From Bacteroidales bacterium (GTDB taxonomy: Bacteria > Bacteroidota > Bacteroidia > Bacteroidales > UBA932), in contig JAFZVQ010000066.1 in NCBI GenBank assembly GCA_017617715.1, forward strand, positions 1 through 57,648: 57,648 bases of DNA. Reading direction: 5' to 3'. The notes beneath the pieces are model-generated. The model saw only the letters and a list, made by a program, of their open reading frames with translations, was not told where the DNA came from and did no database searches. Shown here in pieces: positions 8,577-16,864 of this stretch (position 1 is the first letter of the stretch; every line of letters starts with the position of its first letter). Position numbers and translations under genes: made by a program.

Positions 8577-9710
8577 ATGTTAAGATTTGTGAGGCAAGCA
8601 TCCGATCCCGGCTCTTCAGCACGCACCGGCCTGATCCAGACAGATCACGGCGAAATCCGCACGCCCATCTTCATGCCCGTCGGCACGGTGGGCTCGGTCA
8701 AGGGCGTGTACCACCGCGACCTGAAGGAAGACATCGGGGCCGAAATCATACTCGGCAACACCTACCACCTCTACCTGCGGCCGGGGCTGGACGTCCTGCG
8801 CGCCGCCGGCGGGCTTCACAAATTCGAAAACTGGGACCGCCCCATCCTGACCGACAGCGGCGGCTTCCAGGTGTTCAGCCTCAGCAAGATCCGCAAGATC
8901 ACCCCGGAAGGCTGCAAGTTCCAGTCGCATATCGACGGCTCCCGGCACATGTTCACCCCGGAGAACAACGTCGACACCCAGCGCATCATCGGCGCCGACA
9001 TAATGATGGCGCTCGACGAATGCTGCCCGGGCGATGCCGACAGGGAGTATGCCGCTAAATCACTGCGCCTTACGCAGGGTTGGCTGGAGCGTTACTCCAG
9101 GCGCTTCGAAGAGACGGAGCCCCTATATGGATTCGAGCAGACCTTCTTCCCCATCATCCAGGGCTGCACCTACCCCGACCTTCGCGTCGAGGCGGCGGAG
9201 CACGCGCTGCAGTTCTCCAAGGTGGGCATAGCCATCGGTGGCCTTGCCGTCGGCGAGCCGACCGAAGTGATGTACGAAATGCTGGAGGTGCTCGATCCCG
9301 TGATCCCGACCGACCGCGCCCGCTACCTGATGGGCGTCGGCACCCCTGCCAACATCCTTGAAGCCATTGCCAGGGGCGTGGACATGTTCGACTGCGTGAT
9401 GCCCACCCGCAACGGCCGCAACGCCATGCTGTTCACCTGGGACGGCATAATGAACCTGCGGAACGCCAAATGGGCGGAGGATTTCTCCCAGATCGACCCT
9501 CTCGGTACGTCTTTTGTGGACCACGCCTACACCAGGGCCTACCTCCACCACCTGTTCATCGCCGGCGAGATGTTCGCCGCGATGCTTGCGAGCGAGCACA
9601 ACCTTGCCTTCTACCTTGATCTGGTGCGCCAGGCGCGCATGCATATAGAGGCCGGGGATTTCGCCCCGTGGAAAGACCAGGCCGTCAAACGCATAAGCCG
9701 GAGACTGTAA
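8577..9710 (+). CDS. tgt: Queuine tRNA-ribosyltransferase (tRNA-guanine transglycosylase) lacking zinc cysteines
   Basis: Exchanges guanine 34 for preQ1 in GUN-anticodon tRNAs (queuosine pathway). 377 residues, normal length. ILGNTYHLYLRPG, LTDSGGFQVFSL (Asp93), GGLAVGEP, MGVGTP and DMFDCVMPTRNGR (catalytic Asp) are all present. The usual C-terminal zinc motif C-x-C-x2-C...H is absent: IDPLGTSFVDHAYTRAYLHHLF contains no cysteine. The start chosen matches the family N-terminus; in-frame sequence upstream overlaps the divergent permease gene. The stop and the lptG start overlap as TAATG. Confidence 0.95.
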   Translation: MLRFVRQASDPGSSARTGLIQTDHGEIRTPIFMPVGTVGSVKGVYHRDLKEDIGAEIILGNTYHLYLRPGLDVLRAAGGLHKFENWDRPILTDSGGFQVFSLSKIRKITPEGCKFQSHIDGSRHMFTPENNVDTQRIIGADIMMALDECCPGDADREYAAKSLRLTQGWLERYSRRFEETEPLYGFEQTFFPIIQGCTYPDLRVEAAEHALQFSKVGIAIGGLAVGEPTEVMYEMLEVLDPVIPTDRARYLMGVGTPANILEAIARGVDMFDCVMPTRNGRNAMLFTWDGIMNLRNAKWAEDFSQIDPLGTSFVDHAYTRAYLHHLFIAGEMFAAMLASEHNLAFYLDLVRQARMHIEAGDFAPWKDQAVKRISRRL

Positions 9711-10804
9711 TGACGCTGAAGCCGAAAATACTGGACCGCTACATAATGAAGAAGTTCATAATGACCTTCCTCATTGCCCTGCTCATCATCATCGGCATAG
9801 TGATCATTTTCGACATTTCCGAGAAAATCGAGAACTTCGTCGAACACGAGGTGCCCCTGGAGTCCATCATATTCGACTACTACGTCAACTTCATCCCCTA
9901 CTTCATCAACATGTTCTCCCCGCTGTTCGTCTTCATCACGGTGATTTTCTTCACTTCCCGTCTGGCGGCGAACTCTGAGATCATCGCGATCCTGTCCGGA
10001 GGCGTCAGTTACCACCGCCTTATGGTGCCATACCTGGTGTCGGCGGCGCTGATCGCCCTGTTCTCGCTGGGGCTGAACCTGTACGTGATCCCCCGCTCCA
10101 ATGCGTCCAGGGTGGAATTCGAGACCAAATACGTGGACCAGCACTACACAAAATACAACCGCAGCAACGTCCACTACCAGATTGCGCCTGGCCAGTTCGT
10201 CTACGTGCAGTCGTTCAGCGCCTACAACAACACCGCTTATAAGTTCACGCTCGAGAGCATCGAGGACAACAAGCTGGTCTCCAAGCTTACTGCCGAATCC
10301 GCATCCTGGGACAGCACCATGGACGGCTGGCACCTTCGCCGCTACTTCATCCGTGATTACACCAAAGGGCTTGAGGACCACGTCCGTTGCGGCGACGCTA
10401 TCGACACCGTGATAGCCCTTAAGCTGAGCGACTTCTACCGCAACCAGAAGACCGTGGAGACGCTCACGCAAAAGGATTTGAACGCCCTTATCGCCACCCA
10501 GAAGATGCGCGGCGACGCCAACGTCATGTACGCCCAGATCGAGAAGAACCGCCGCATGACTCTCCCCTTCTCCGCGTTCATCCTCACCATCATGGGCGTG
10601 GCGCTGACCAGCCGCAAGAAGCGCGGCGGCATAGGATTCAACATCGCCCTCGGCATCGGCCTGGCGTTCCTCTACATCCTCTTCCTGAAGTTCAGCGAAA
10701 TGTTCGTCTTCACCGGCACCCTCTCCGCCGCCCTCGCCCTCTGGCTCCCCAACTTCGTCTACATCGGCATCGCCGCCGTCTTATACTACCTCGCCCCGAA
10801 ATAG
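9710..10804 (+). CDS. LptF/LptG family permease (YjgP/YjgQ)
   Basis: Inner-membrane subunit of the LPS export ABC transporter LptB2FG. 364 residues. Three N-terminal spans include FIMTFLIALLIIIGIVIIF and FVFITVIFFTSRLA, with the conserved NSEIIAILSGGVSYHRLM and NLYVIPRSN. A periplasmic beta-rich domain follows (about 120-260), then three C-terminal spans starting RRMTLPFSAFILTIMGVAL with the SRKKRGGIGFNIALG coupling segment. The ATG at 9710 shares one base with the tgt stop; the earlier in-frame ATG lies inside tgt. LptF versus LptG cannot be decided here. Confidence 0.9.
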   Translation: MTLKPKILDRYIMKKFIMTFLIALLIIIGIVIIFDISEKIENFVEHEVPLESIIFDYYVNFIPYFINMFSPLFVFITVIFFTSRLAANSEIIAILSGGVSYHRLMVPYLVSAALIALFSLGLNLYVIPRSNASRVEFETKYVDQHYTKYNRSNVHYQIAPGQFVYVQSFSAYNNTAYKFTLESIEDNKLVSKLTAESASWDSTMDGWHLRRYFIRDYTKGLEDHVRCGDAIDTVIALKLSDFYRNQKTVETLTQKDLNALIATQKMRGDANVMYAQIEKNRRMTLPFSAFILTIMGVALTSRKKRGGIGFNIALGIGLAFLYILFLKFSEMFVFTGTLSAALALWLPNFVYIGIAAVLYYLAPK

Positions 10805-10806
10805 TT

Positions 10807-10934
10807 ATGGAAAAACGGTTGCTACCGCAAAACAGTGGCCGCCCGTGGCCACTTGAACGGGAGGGGCCCACAAGCGAAGCGCAGTGGGAGGGATGGAGCG
10901 AAGCGGAAGTTTTGCGGAGCAACCGTTTTTCCAT
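10807..10934. repeat. Large palindromic element with two internal hairpins
   Basis: The left arm at 10807-10833 (ATGGAAAAACGGTTGCTACC then GCAAAAC) is the reverse complement of the right arm at 10909-10934 apart from a single one-base bulge. Inside are two further hairpins: AGTGGCC/GGCCACT at 10834-10840 and 10847-10853, and CCCAC/GTGGG at about 10868-10887. The folded form would be a long stem with two branches. It starts two bases after the lptG stop. No reading frame in it looks protein-coding. Confidence 0.75.
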
Positions 10935-10959
10935 GAGAATATAGCAAAAGAGTATATAT

Positions 10960-10992
10960 AACATTTTTGTTAATAATAAAAACAATAATGTT
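10960..10992. repeat. AT-rich inverted repeat downstream of lptG
   Basis: AACATTTTTGTT (10960-10971) pairs with AACAATAATGTT (10981-10992) with one mismatch and a nine-base loop. It is followed by TTTTATT and could act as a weak terminator for the tgt-lptG transcript. Confidence 0.4.
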
Positions 10993-11020
10993 TTATTCAT
11001 TAAGTATTAGCTATATATAT

Positions 11021-11057
11021 ACAAACAGAAAGGACTGACCTGTGGCCAGCCCTTTCT
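11021..11057 (-). terminator. Terminator of the porin-potABCD operon
   Basis: On the minus strand AGAAAGGGCTG (11047-11057) pairs with CAGTCCTTTCT (11027-11037), with one G-T pair, then a T-rich run. It lies 17 bases past the potD stop. Confidence 0.7.
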
Positions 11058-11073
11058 GAACAGCGATAAGACA

Positions 11074-12369
11074 TCAGCGGCGTTTGCGGCCGCGGCCTCT
11101 CTTGCGGTTCTTTGAGACAAACAGCCAGGCGCCTGCCGCCAAAAGGACTATACCGATAATGATATAAGTGCCGGCGCCGGCGCTGTCGCCCTTGACCCGC
11201 GACCACATCTGCAGGAGATTGTCCGTCCGCTCACCGCTGTCGTGCATCATACCGCAACGGGAGATGATATCTGCCGAAGGGTACATCACCGGATTCAGGC
11301 ACGCCGCAGTTGCTTCTTCGCCGAAGAAATAGCTCGCATCTTCCTGCTCGAAGGCCTCTTCGTCTTCCATGGCCTCAAGAATCTCAGGGCCGCCGACGCA
11401 ACTCACATATCCTATCTCGTCCATATTGCGCAGGGCGTTTTCAGGCATGCACATGAAATTGATGAAATACCTGGCGGCCTTGACGTTCCTGGCGTATTTG
11501 GGAATCACCCAACCGTCGAACCATACGATACTGCCCTCCTTGGGTACTGCAAAATCCAAGGGCACGCCCACTGCTTCCGCCTCTTCGATGGCCCACTGTG
11601 CGTCTCCGCTCCATGTGACGTTGATCCACGCCTTCTCCTGAGTCATCCTCTCCTTGCCGAAATCGGCCTCCCAACCGGAGACATTATCCTTGAACTCGTT
11701 CAGGAAACTCTCCACCATGGCTATGGATTCGTCGGAAGAATCAAAACAAAGCTTCTCGGTGTCAAGCTCGCCGGCGTCTATCTTATCCCGGTTCAGCGCA
11801 ACGATAAGGGAAGTGTAGATATCCCTGAAGGCATCCTTGACGAAGAGTTTGCCCGCCCACCTGGGATCTTTGAGGGTGTACCAGCTCGACGCCTCTTCAG
11901 GGGTCACGTGCCGCTTGTTGTAAAGCATGCCTACCGTGCCCCACATATATCCTACGGAATAATCGTTGGCATTCTTTCCCGAACCGTCTATCTGGTTGAA
12001 TTTATGGATGATATACGGAGAAATGTTGCTTATGTAATCCGGCGTGTCGCCGAAGTCCCTGTCTATGGGAAGGAGCAGGTCGGCGCGGAGCATCCTCTCG
12101 ATAATATACTCGGAAGGGCATACTACGTCGAAATCCTCATGTCCAAGCTCGATTTTGGACAACATGATCTCGTTTATGTCGAAAAGCTGGTAAACTATCT
12201 TGACGGGCTCGCCTGTCTGCTCTTCATACCACTTCTCGAATTCCCCTATGAGGTCTTCGTCGATGTAATCAGCCCAGTTGTACACCTTTAAAGTGTGCTC
12301 CCTGTCAAGTGCGGAAAGGCTTGTGCAGAACAGGGCAAGGGCAGACAAAACAATCAATAATCTTTTCAT
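11074..12369 (-). CDS. potD: Spermidine/putrescine ABC transporter substrate-binding protein with C-terminal membrane anchor
   Basis: Periplasmic polyamine-binding component, 431 residues, longer than E. coli PotD (348). The N-terminal signal peptide MKRLLIVLSALALFCTSLSA is followed by LKVYNWADYI, the typical PotD/PotF start, and later by FDVVCPSEYIIERM, YMWGTVGMLYNK and WSGDAQWAI. Unusually, the C-terminus carries a hydrophobic span (IIIGIVLLAAGAWLFV, about 402-420) and a basic tail KNRKRGRGRKRR. The binding protein is therefore probably tethered to the inner membrane. Its ATG overlaps the potC stop (ATGA). It is the last gene of the operon and is followed by a terminator. Confidence 0.93.
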   Translation of the reverse strand: MKRLLIVLSALALFCTSLSALDREHTLKVYNWADYIDEDLIGEFEKWYEEQTGEPVKIVYQLFDINEIMLSKIELGHEDFDVVCPSEYIIERMLRADLLLPIDRDFGDTPDYISNISPYIIHKFNQIDGSGKNANDYSVGYMWGTVGMLYNKRHVTPEEASSWYTLKDPRWAGKLFVKDAFRDIYTSLIVALNRDKIDAGELDTEKLCFDSSDESIAMVESFLNEFKDNVSGWEADFGKERMTQEKAWINVTWSGDAQWAIEEAEAVGVPLDFAVPKEGSIVWFDGWVIPKYARNVKAARYFINFMCMPENALRNMDEIGYVSCVGGPEILEAMEDEEAFEQEDASYFFGEEATAACLNPVMYPSADIISRCGMMHDSGERTDNLLQMWSRVKGDSAGAGTYIIIGIVLLAAGAWLFVSKNRKRGRGRKRR

Positions 12370-13160
12370 TGCTGCTTGGTTTTTAATGTTCGGAAGTTAA
12401 TGATGACCAACAAGGCCAGGACCACGAGGAAGACCACGGTCATGAGCGGGCGCAACTCAGGAGTCAATCCCCCTTTTCGTGCGTCTGCATAGATGAAGGT
12501 GGACAGGGTCTCCAGGCCTTGATTGCCTTTTGTGAAAAGAGTCACCGCAAAATCATCAATAGACAAAGTGAAAGACAAGATGAATCCGGAAATCATACCA
12601 GGGCGGATTTGGGGAAGGATGACCCGCAACAACGCCTGATGCGGTTTGGCGCCCAGGTCAAGGGCGGCTTCATACACATTGGGATTCATCTGCTTGAGCT
12701 TAGGCATGACGCTCAGCACGACATATGGCGTACAGAACGAAATATGGGCGAGAAGAACGGTCAGATAGCCCTGTGTGAGCCCCGCAGCCACAAACAGCAG
12801 GAACAAAGCTATACCGGTGATGATATCCGGATTGAGCATGGGGATATCATTCATGAAGACGACAGCACGCTTCTTGAAGCCGCGCAGGTTGTAAATGCCG
12901 ACCGCGGCTATCGAGCCCAGGGCCGTCGAGAACAGGGCGGACAGGATACCTATGGAAAGAGTATTCTTTATCGCCGAGAACAAGGAGCTGTGGACACTGC
13001 CGGAAAACAGGTTCTTATACAGATTGAGAGAGAATCCCGTCCAGTTTCCCAGCACCTTGGCTTCCGTGAAGGAAAAAATGGCGATAATCACGATGGGGGC
13101 GTACATCAGCAGCAGGAGCGCCCACAGGTAAAGCTGCGCAAACAGTTTATTTGCCTTCAT
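12366..13160 (-). CDS. potC: Spermidine/putrescine ABC transporter permease PotC
   Basis: Inner-membrane permease, 264 residues with about six spans. The conserved cytoplasmic EAA loop reads EAALDLGAKPHQALLRVILPQIRPG. The N-terminal APIVIIAIFSFTEAKV and the later SFTLSIDDFAVTLFTKG match the PotC group. It overlaps potB by one base and potD by four bases, so expression is tightly coupled. Confidence 0.95.
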   Translation of the reverse strand: MKANKLFAQLYLWALLLLMYAPIVIIAIFSFTEAKVLGNWTGFSLNLYKNLFSGSVHSSLFSAIKNTLSIGILSALFSTALGSIAAVGIYNLRGFKKRAVVFMNDIPMLNPDIITGIALFLLFVAAGLTQGYLTVLLAHISFCTPYVVLSVMPKLKQMNPNVYEAALDLGAKPHQALLRVILPQIRPGMISGFILSFTLSIDDFAVTLFTKGNQGLETLSTFIYADARKGGLTPELRPLMTVVFLVVLALLVIINFRTLKTKQQ

Positions 13161-13942
13161 TATATCAGCCCTCCATTTTCTTCAATGTCTTTGTCGCCTC
13201 CGGAGAAAACGGTCGTGATGCCGATTATCAGCAGCATGATGAGGGCAAGTGCAGCGCCATAATTCCACATACCGCTGTTGATGTTCTCCTGGATTGTCGT
13301 TCCGAACAGCTTTATGCGGTTCATCGTCAGCAATTCAGCAACCGCAAAAGTGGAAATGGTGGGCATGAAGACCATCAGTATGCCGCTCGCCACGCCTGGC
13401 ATAGACAGCGGAAGGACCACCTTTGCAAACACATGCCTTGGAGATGCTCCCAGGTCCTGGGCCGCTTCCGTGTAGGATTTATCCATCTTGTTCAAAGTGT
13501 TGTAGATGGGATAAATCATGAACGGAAGGAAGTTGTAGACCATACCGAATATCAGCGCACCTTCGCCGAGCGGGGCACGGAGGAAGTCGAACAGCGCCAC
13601 CGTGGCCAGCGTGCGGATCAGCATGTTGATCCACATGGGCAGGATAAAGAGCACCACGGTGATGGACGAACGGTTGAGGGAGCTGTTGCTCATAATCCAT
13701 GCCGCAGGGTATCCTAGCACCAGGCACAGAACGGTTGTAATAACCGCTATTTCAATCGAATACAGGAATGTGTGAACGTCTTCCGGAGTGTTGAAGAACT
13801 TCACGAAATTCGCAAAGGTGATGGAACCTGACTTATCCTGAAAGGCATAGAGCAGCACCATGACCAGCGGAAGGGCCACGAACAACAGAAGGAAAATAGC
13901 ATATGGCGCCGCCCAGACGGAGCGATTCACTGTCTTTGCCAT
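13160..13942 (-). CDS. potB: Spermidine/putrescine ABC transporter permease PotB
   Basis: Inner-membrane permease, 260 residues and about six spans. The EAA loop is EAAQDLGASPRHVFAKVVLPLSMPG. PTISTFAVAELLTMNRIKLFGTTIQ resembles the PotB C-terminal region. The start ATG at 13942 follows the potA stop with one base between. It pairs with PotC to form the transmembrane channel. Confidence 0.95.
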   Translation of the reverse strand: MAKTVNRSVWAAPYAIFLLLFVALPLVMVLLYAFQDKSGSITFANFVKFFNTPEDVHTFLYSIEIAVITTVLCLVLGYPAAWIMSNSSLNRSSITVVLFILPMWINMLIRTLATVALFDFLRAPLGEGALIFGMVYNFLPFMIYPIYNTLNKMDKSYTEAAQDLGASPRHVFAKVVLPLSMPGVASGILMVFMPTISTFAVAELLTMNRIKLFGTTIQENINSGMWNYGAALALIMLLIIGITTVFSGGDKDIEENGGLI

Positions 13943-13943
13943 A

Positions 13944-15323
13944 TCACTTCCGTATCAGTTTGATACCCTCTGGAGGAATGTCTATGCCCACCAGGTCGCC
14001 CTTGTCCCAGATATCGTTGGTGTCCACCCATAGGCGGTCACCTTCGTCGGTGAGGATGGTTAGGTGGTAGTGATCGCCTTTGTAGAGGAGGAAATGCACC
14101 TCGCCGGAAAGCTTGCCGTCTTCCTGGTGGTCAAGGAGATCCACCTTTTCGAAAGGTATCTCAGCCGTGAAAACATCGCCCGCCGAGGCGTCCTCAGGCA
14201 CTTCGCACTCCCATTCGGCACCAAGCATGGATACGTGGTTCGAATCAACGACGGTTGCTTCAAGCACATTCCGGGTGCGCTCCTTGTGCATCACCTGGAT
14301 GTCGTCGGGGTCGATGTAGAGCATGACTTCGGTGCCGACCTCATAGGGGTCGTAGTCCTGGATCATCAGCTCATAGCCGGTGTCGGTGTCCACCCACATC
14401 TCGTAGTGGACGCCCTTGAAAATGCAGGAATTGACGGTCGCCTTGAACTGGCATTTTGCCGGGTCCTTGGTGAAATAGATATCCTCGGGACGCACCACTA
14501 CATCCACGGGCACGTCCTCGCCGAAGCCCTCGTCCACGCAGTCGAACTCGTGCTTGATGAAGGCCACGCGGCGGTCGCGTATCATGCGGCCCTTCAAGAT
14601 ATTGCTCTCGCCTATGAAGTCGGCCACGAAGCAGTTGACGGGCTCGTTGTAGATATCCATCGGAGTGCCGATCTGCTGTATCTTGCCTTCGTTCATCACG
14701 ACTATGGTGTCGGAGAGCGTCAGGGCCTCCTCCTGGTCGTGGGTCACATATATGAAGGTGATACCCATCTTACGGTGTATCTCCTTGAGTTCAAGCTGCA
14801 TATCCTTGCGCATCTTAAGGTCGAGTGCAGCAAGGGGCTCATCCAGGAGAAGCACCTTGGGATAGTTCACCAGGGCGCGTGCGATTGCGACGCGCTGCTG
14901 CTGGCCGCCGGAGAGGGAATCGACTGAACGGTCTTCATAGTCGGTCATCGACACCATCTTCAGCATCTTCTTCACCCGGACCTCAATCTCTTTCGGCGGC
15001 ACCTTCTGGAGCTTCAGGCCGAACGCTATGTTGTCGTACACGTCCAGATGGGGAAAGAGGGCGTAGCGCTGGAACACGGTGTTGAGCGGACGCTCGTACG
15101 GAGGTATGCCGGAGATATCCTTGCCCTCCAGCAGTATCTTCCCCTCGTCCGGAGCGATGAAGCCGGCAATCTGGCGCAGCAGGGTCGTCTTGCCGCAGCC
15201 TGAAGGCCCAAGCAGGGTGATGAATTCGCCCCTGCGTATGTAGAAATTGATGTCGTCCAGCACCTTCTTGTCTCCGAAAGACTTGCTCAGGTGCTGTATA
15301 TCAATGATATAATCCTTTGCCAT
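13944..15323 (-). CDS. potA: Spermidine/putrescine ABC transporter ATP-binding protein PotA, extended C-terminus
   Basis: ATPase powering polyamine import. 459 residues against 378 in E. coli. Walker [10 protein letters not shown] is near residue 40, the Q-loop is [10 protein letters not shown], the signature is LSGGQQQR, Walker B is [12 protein letters not shown] and the H-loop is VTHDQEEAL. After about 235 comes an unusually long regulatory region with two TOBE-like halves ([14 protein letters not shown], then [20 protein letters not shown] and a further 100 residues). The extra length may bind substrate or a partner. It lies six bases after the outer-membrane gene. Confidence 0.95.
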   Translation of the reverse strand: MAKDYIIDIQHLSKSFGDKKVLDDINFYIRRGEFITLLGPSGCGKTTLLRQIAGFIAPDEGKILLEGKDISGIPPYERPLNTVFQRYALFPHLDVYDNIAFGLKLQKVPPKEIEVRVKKMLKMVSMTDYEDRSVDSLSGGQQQRVAIARALVNYPKVLLLDEPLAALDLKMRKDMQLELKEIHRKMGITFIYVTHDQEEALTLSDTIVVMNEGKIQQIGTPMDIYNEPVNCFVADFIGESNILKGRMIRDRRVAFIKHEFDCVDEGFGEDVPVDVVVRPEDIYFTKDPAKCQFKATVNSCIFKGVHYEMWVDTDTGYELMIQDYDPYEVGTEVMLYIDPDDIQVMHKERTRNVLEATVVDSNHVSMLGAEWECEVPEDASAGDVFTAEIPFEKVDLLDHQEDGKLSGEVHFLLYKGDHYHLTILTDEGDRLWVDTNDIWDKGDLVGIDIPPEGIKLIRK

Positions 15324-15329
15324 CAGCAG

Positions 15330-16358
15330 TTACAGCGAGAAAACCGAGAAGTTCACCTTGATCCCGAACATGGCGGAAACGGCCTTTGTGTTGTAGTCCC
15401 AGCCCACGGCGGTGTGAAACTGCACGGGCTCGATGGGACGGTAGCGGACAACCGCACCGGCATTAAGGTCATAGAGGCCCTTCAGACGGGTGTAGATGTT
15501 GCCCACCAGGGAGCAGTCGAACTGCTCTGCCGGGGAATAGGTCACCACGGGACGGATGGTGTTGCCCTTTATGAATTCGCAGGGCGAGTCTTCCAGGCCG
15601 AAGTCCACGTCGACCATGTTGTACCAGTCGAGGCCGAGGGTGAAATCCCCGAGTCCGAACCTGTTGGACAGGGACACGAGCCACTCGCAGCGGCCGTCGG
15701 GACGCTGGATTGCGGAAGTGGACCAGATGTTGGAGAATGCGCCATAGTTGCCTTTCCACATAAGGGAATAGCTGTAGAGCCCGCTTGCAAAGGGACGCTC
15801 GCCGAACGGGGACGTGAGCATCTGGGCCTTCAGGGACGTATGCTCGCCGAAGTCGTAGCCTATGGATGCTCCCCACTGGTAGCTGGGAAGGTTGTACCAG
15901 AGGTAGGATGCGATAAGGGGCTTCTCCCCCACGGTCACGTAGTCCACATCCACGTCCCACTCGTCGTACTCGAAGCCGCCGGTGGCGATGCAGTCCTTGC
16001 CGACGGTGAAATTGAAGCCGCCGAAGTTGAAGCTGACGGTCGCTATGTCCAGCCAGTTGTTGGTGTTGGAATAAAGGGTGCCGGTGTAGAGCGGCGAAGG
16101 ATCCGGAGCGAACCAGTGGTTGCTCACGGTGTAGGTGACGTGCTCACCGAATGCTCCTTCCAGAAGTGTGTATACAGATGAATTGCCGAGCGAGGAACCG
16201 CTTGATCCGTCACCGGAGTGCCCGGGCGTGAAATAGGGATTGAACTCGAATCGCGGAATGACCTGGAACTCGGCGTAGCTGCCGGTCCCCTCACCCTCTT
16301 GCGAATGCGCAAGGGAGCATAGCAGCAAGGCTGCGAAGACAAAAAGCAGTTTCTTCAT
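15330..16358 (-). CDS. Outer-membrane beta-barrel protein encoded with potABCD
   Basis: 342 residues with a signal peptide (MKKLLFVFAALLLCSLAHS then Q). The rest alternates polar and aromatic residues in amphipathic strands (FNFGGFNFTVGKD, SLMWKGNYGAFSNIWS, FTLGLDWYNMVDVDFG, AVGWDYNTKAVSAMFG), as in 12-16 strand porin-like proteins. I do not recognise a named family. As the first gene of the polyamine operon, separated from potA by six bases, it may be a polyamine-permeable channel of the outer membrane; this is inference from context. The promoter at 16398-16405 has two 17-base direct repeats immediately upstream. Confidence 0.82.
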   Translation of the reverse strand: MKKLLFVFAALLLCSLAHSQEGEGTGSYAEFQVIPRFEFNPYFTPGHSGDGSSGSSLGNSSVYTLLEGAFGEHVTYTVSNHWFAPDPSPLYTGTLYSNTNNWLDIATVSFNFGGFNFTVGKDCIATGGFEYDEWDVDVDYVTVGEKPLIASYLWYNLPSYQWGASIGYDFGEHTSLKAQMLTSPFGERPFASGLYSYSLMWKGNYGAFSNIWSTSAIQRPDGRCEWLVSLSNRFGLGDFTLGLDWYNMVDVDFGLEDSPCEFIKGNTIRPVVTYSPAEQFDCSLVGNIYTRLKGLYDLNAGAVVRYRPIEPVQFHTAVGWDYNTKAVSAMFGIKVNFSVFSL

Positions 16359-16397
16359 CTCTGTACATAAAAGAATGTCTAGTTAAACTTCAGGTTG

Positions 16398-16405
16398 CAA
16401 ATATA
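16398..16405 (-). promoter_or_regulatory. -7 box TATATTTG of the porin-potABCD operon
   Basis: TATATTTG on the minus strand lies about 40 bases before the porin ATG. There is no TTG or TTTG at -33; that position is filled by the direct repeats at 16408-16441, which suggests activator dependence. Confidence 0.6.
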
Positions 16406-16407
16406 GT

Positions 16408-16441
16408 GATATTTTAACTATTTCGATATTTTAACTATTTC
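16408..16441. repeat. Two perfect tandem copies of a 17-base sequence upstream of the pot promoter
   Basis: GATATTTTAACTATTTC occurs at 16408-16424 and again at 16425-16441. The pair begins two bases from the -7 box and covers roughly -10 to -43 of the pot promoter, overlapping the last codons of the LysR-type gene. The spacing (17 bases) is not an exact number of helical turns. It looks like a tandem protein-binding site. Confidence 0.7.
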
Positions 16442-16788
16442 AAAGCTATACGGAGCTCGCCTTCGTCCACTCTGATTTCCGCCGAACGGCCGTCCCCGAG
16501 CTCCAGGACGGTGCGACCGGACGCGGGCGGCGCCTCCCCTGCCATCGCGCCGGCAAGGTCTTCATAAAGGGACAGGATGCGGCGGGCGTAGGAACAGAAC
16601 ACCTCGCCGCGGGGAGTCAGCGCCACGGGAGCATTGCCGCGCACGAAAAGCTCGCCGCCGGCCCAGGATTCCAGTGCCGAGACCTGCTGGCTCACGGTGG
16701 GCTGGCTGAGGCCCAGTTTCCTGGCCGCGGCCGTGAAGGAACCGAGCTCCGCGAGGGTAACGAATGTTTCGAGCCGTCTGTCTTTCAT
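16435..16788 (-). CDS. Stand-alone LysR-type helix-turn-helix DNA-binding protein
   Basis: 117 residues. Residues 1-60 are a LysR winged helix-turn-helix: LETFVTLAELGSFTAAARKLGLSQPTVSQQVSALE, then ELFVR and LTPRGEVFCSYARRIL. The effector-binding domain of normal LysR proteins (about 200 further residues) is missing; only about 30 residues follow the linker. The ATG at 16788 is chosen because it fits the family start and lies behind the promoter at 16808-16815; the longer frame upstream runs into rnpB on the other strand. It sits just upstream of the pot operon in the same direction and could regulate it. Confidence 0.82.
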   Translation of the reverse strand: MKDRRLETFVTLAELGSFTAAARKLGLSQPTVSQQVSALESWAGGELFVRGNAPVALTPRGEVFCSYARRILSLYEDLAGAMAGEAPPASGRTVLELGDGRSAEIRVDEGELRIALK

Positions 16789-16807
16789 CCCTTTAGCGCC
16801 ATTTGCA

Positions 16808-16815
16808 CAAAAATA
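16808..16815 (-). promoter_or_regulatory. Promoter of the LysR-type gene (TTG, 20 bases, TATTTTTG)
   Basis: The -7 box TATTTTTG has a TTG exactly 20 bases upstream (16836-16838 on the plus strand). It is divergent from the rnpB promoter at 16849-16856. Confidence 0.6.
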
Positions 16816-16848
16816 CCAAAATTCAGACACATTCTCAACATTTTTCTT

Positions 16849-16856
16849 TATTTTTG
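16849..16856 (+). promoter_or_regulatory. -7 box TATTTTTG of rnpB
   Basis: TATTTTTG lies 8 bases before the first paired base of the RNase P RNA, the spacing expected if transcription begins at or near the mature 5' end. Confidence 0.6.
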
Positions 16857-16864
16857 TACAAATA

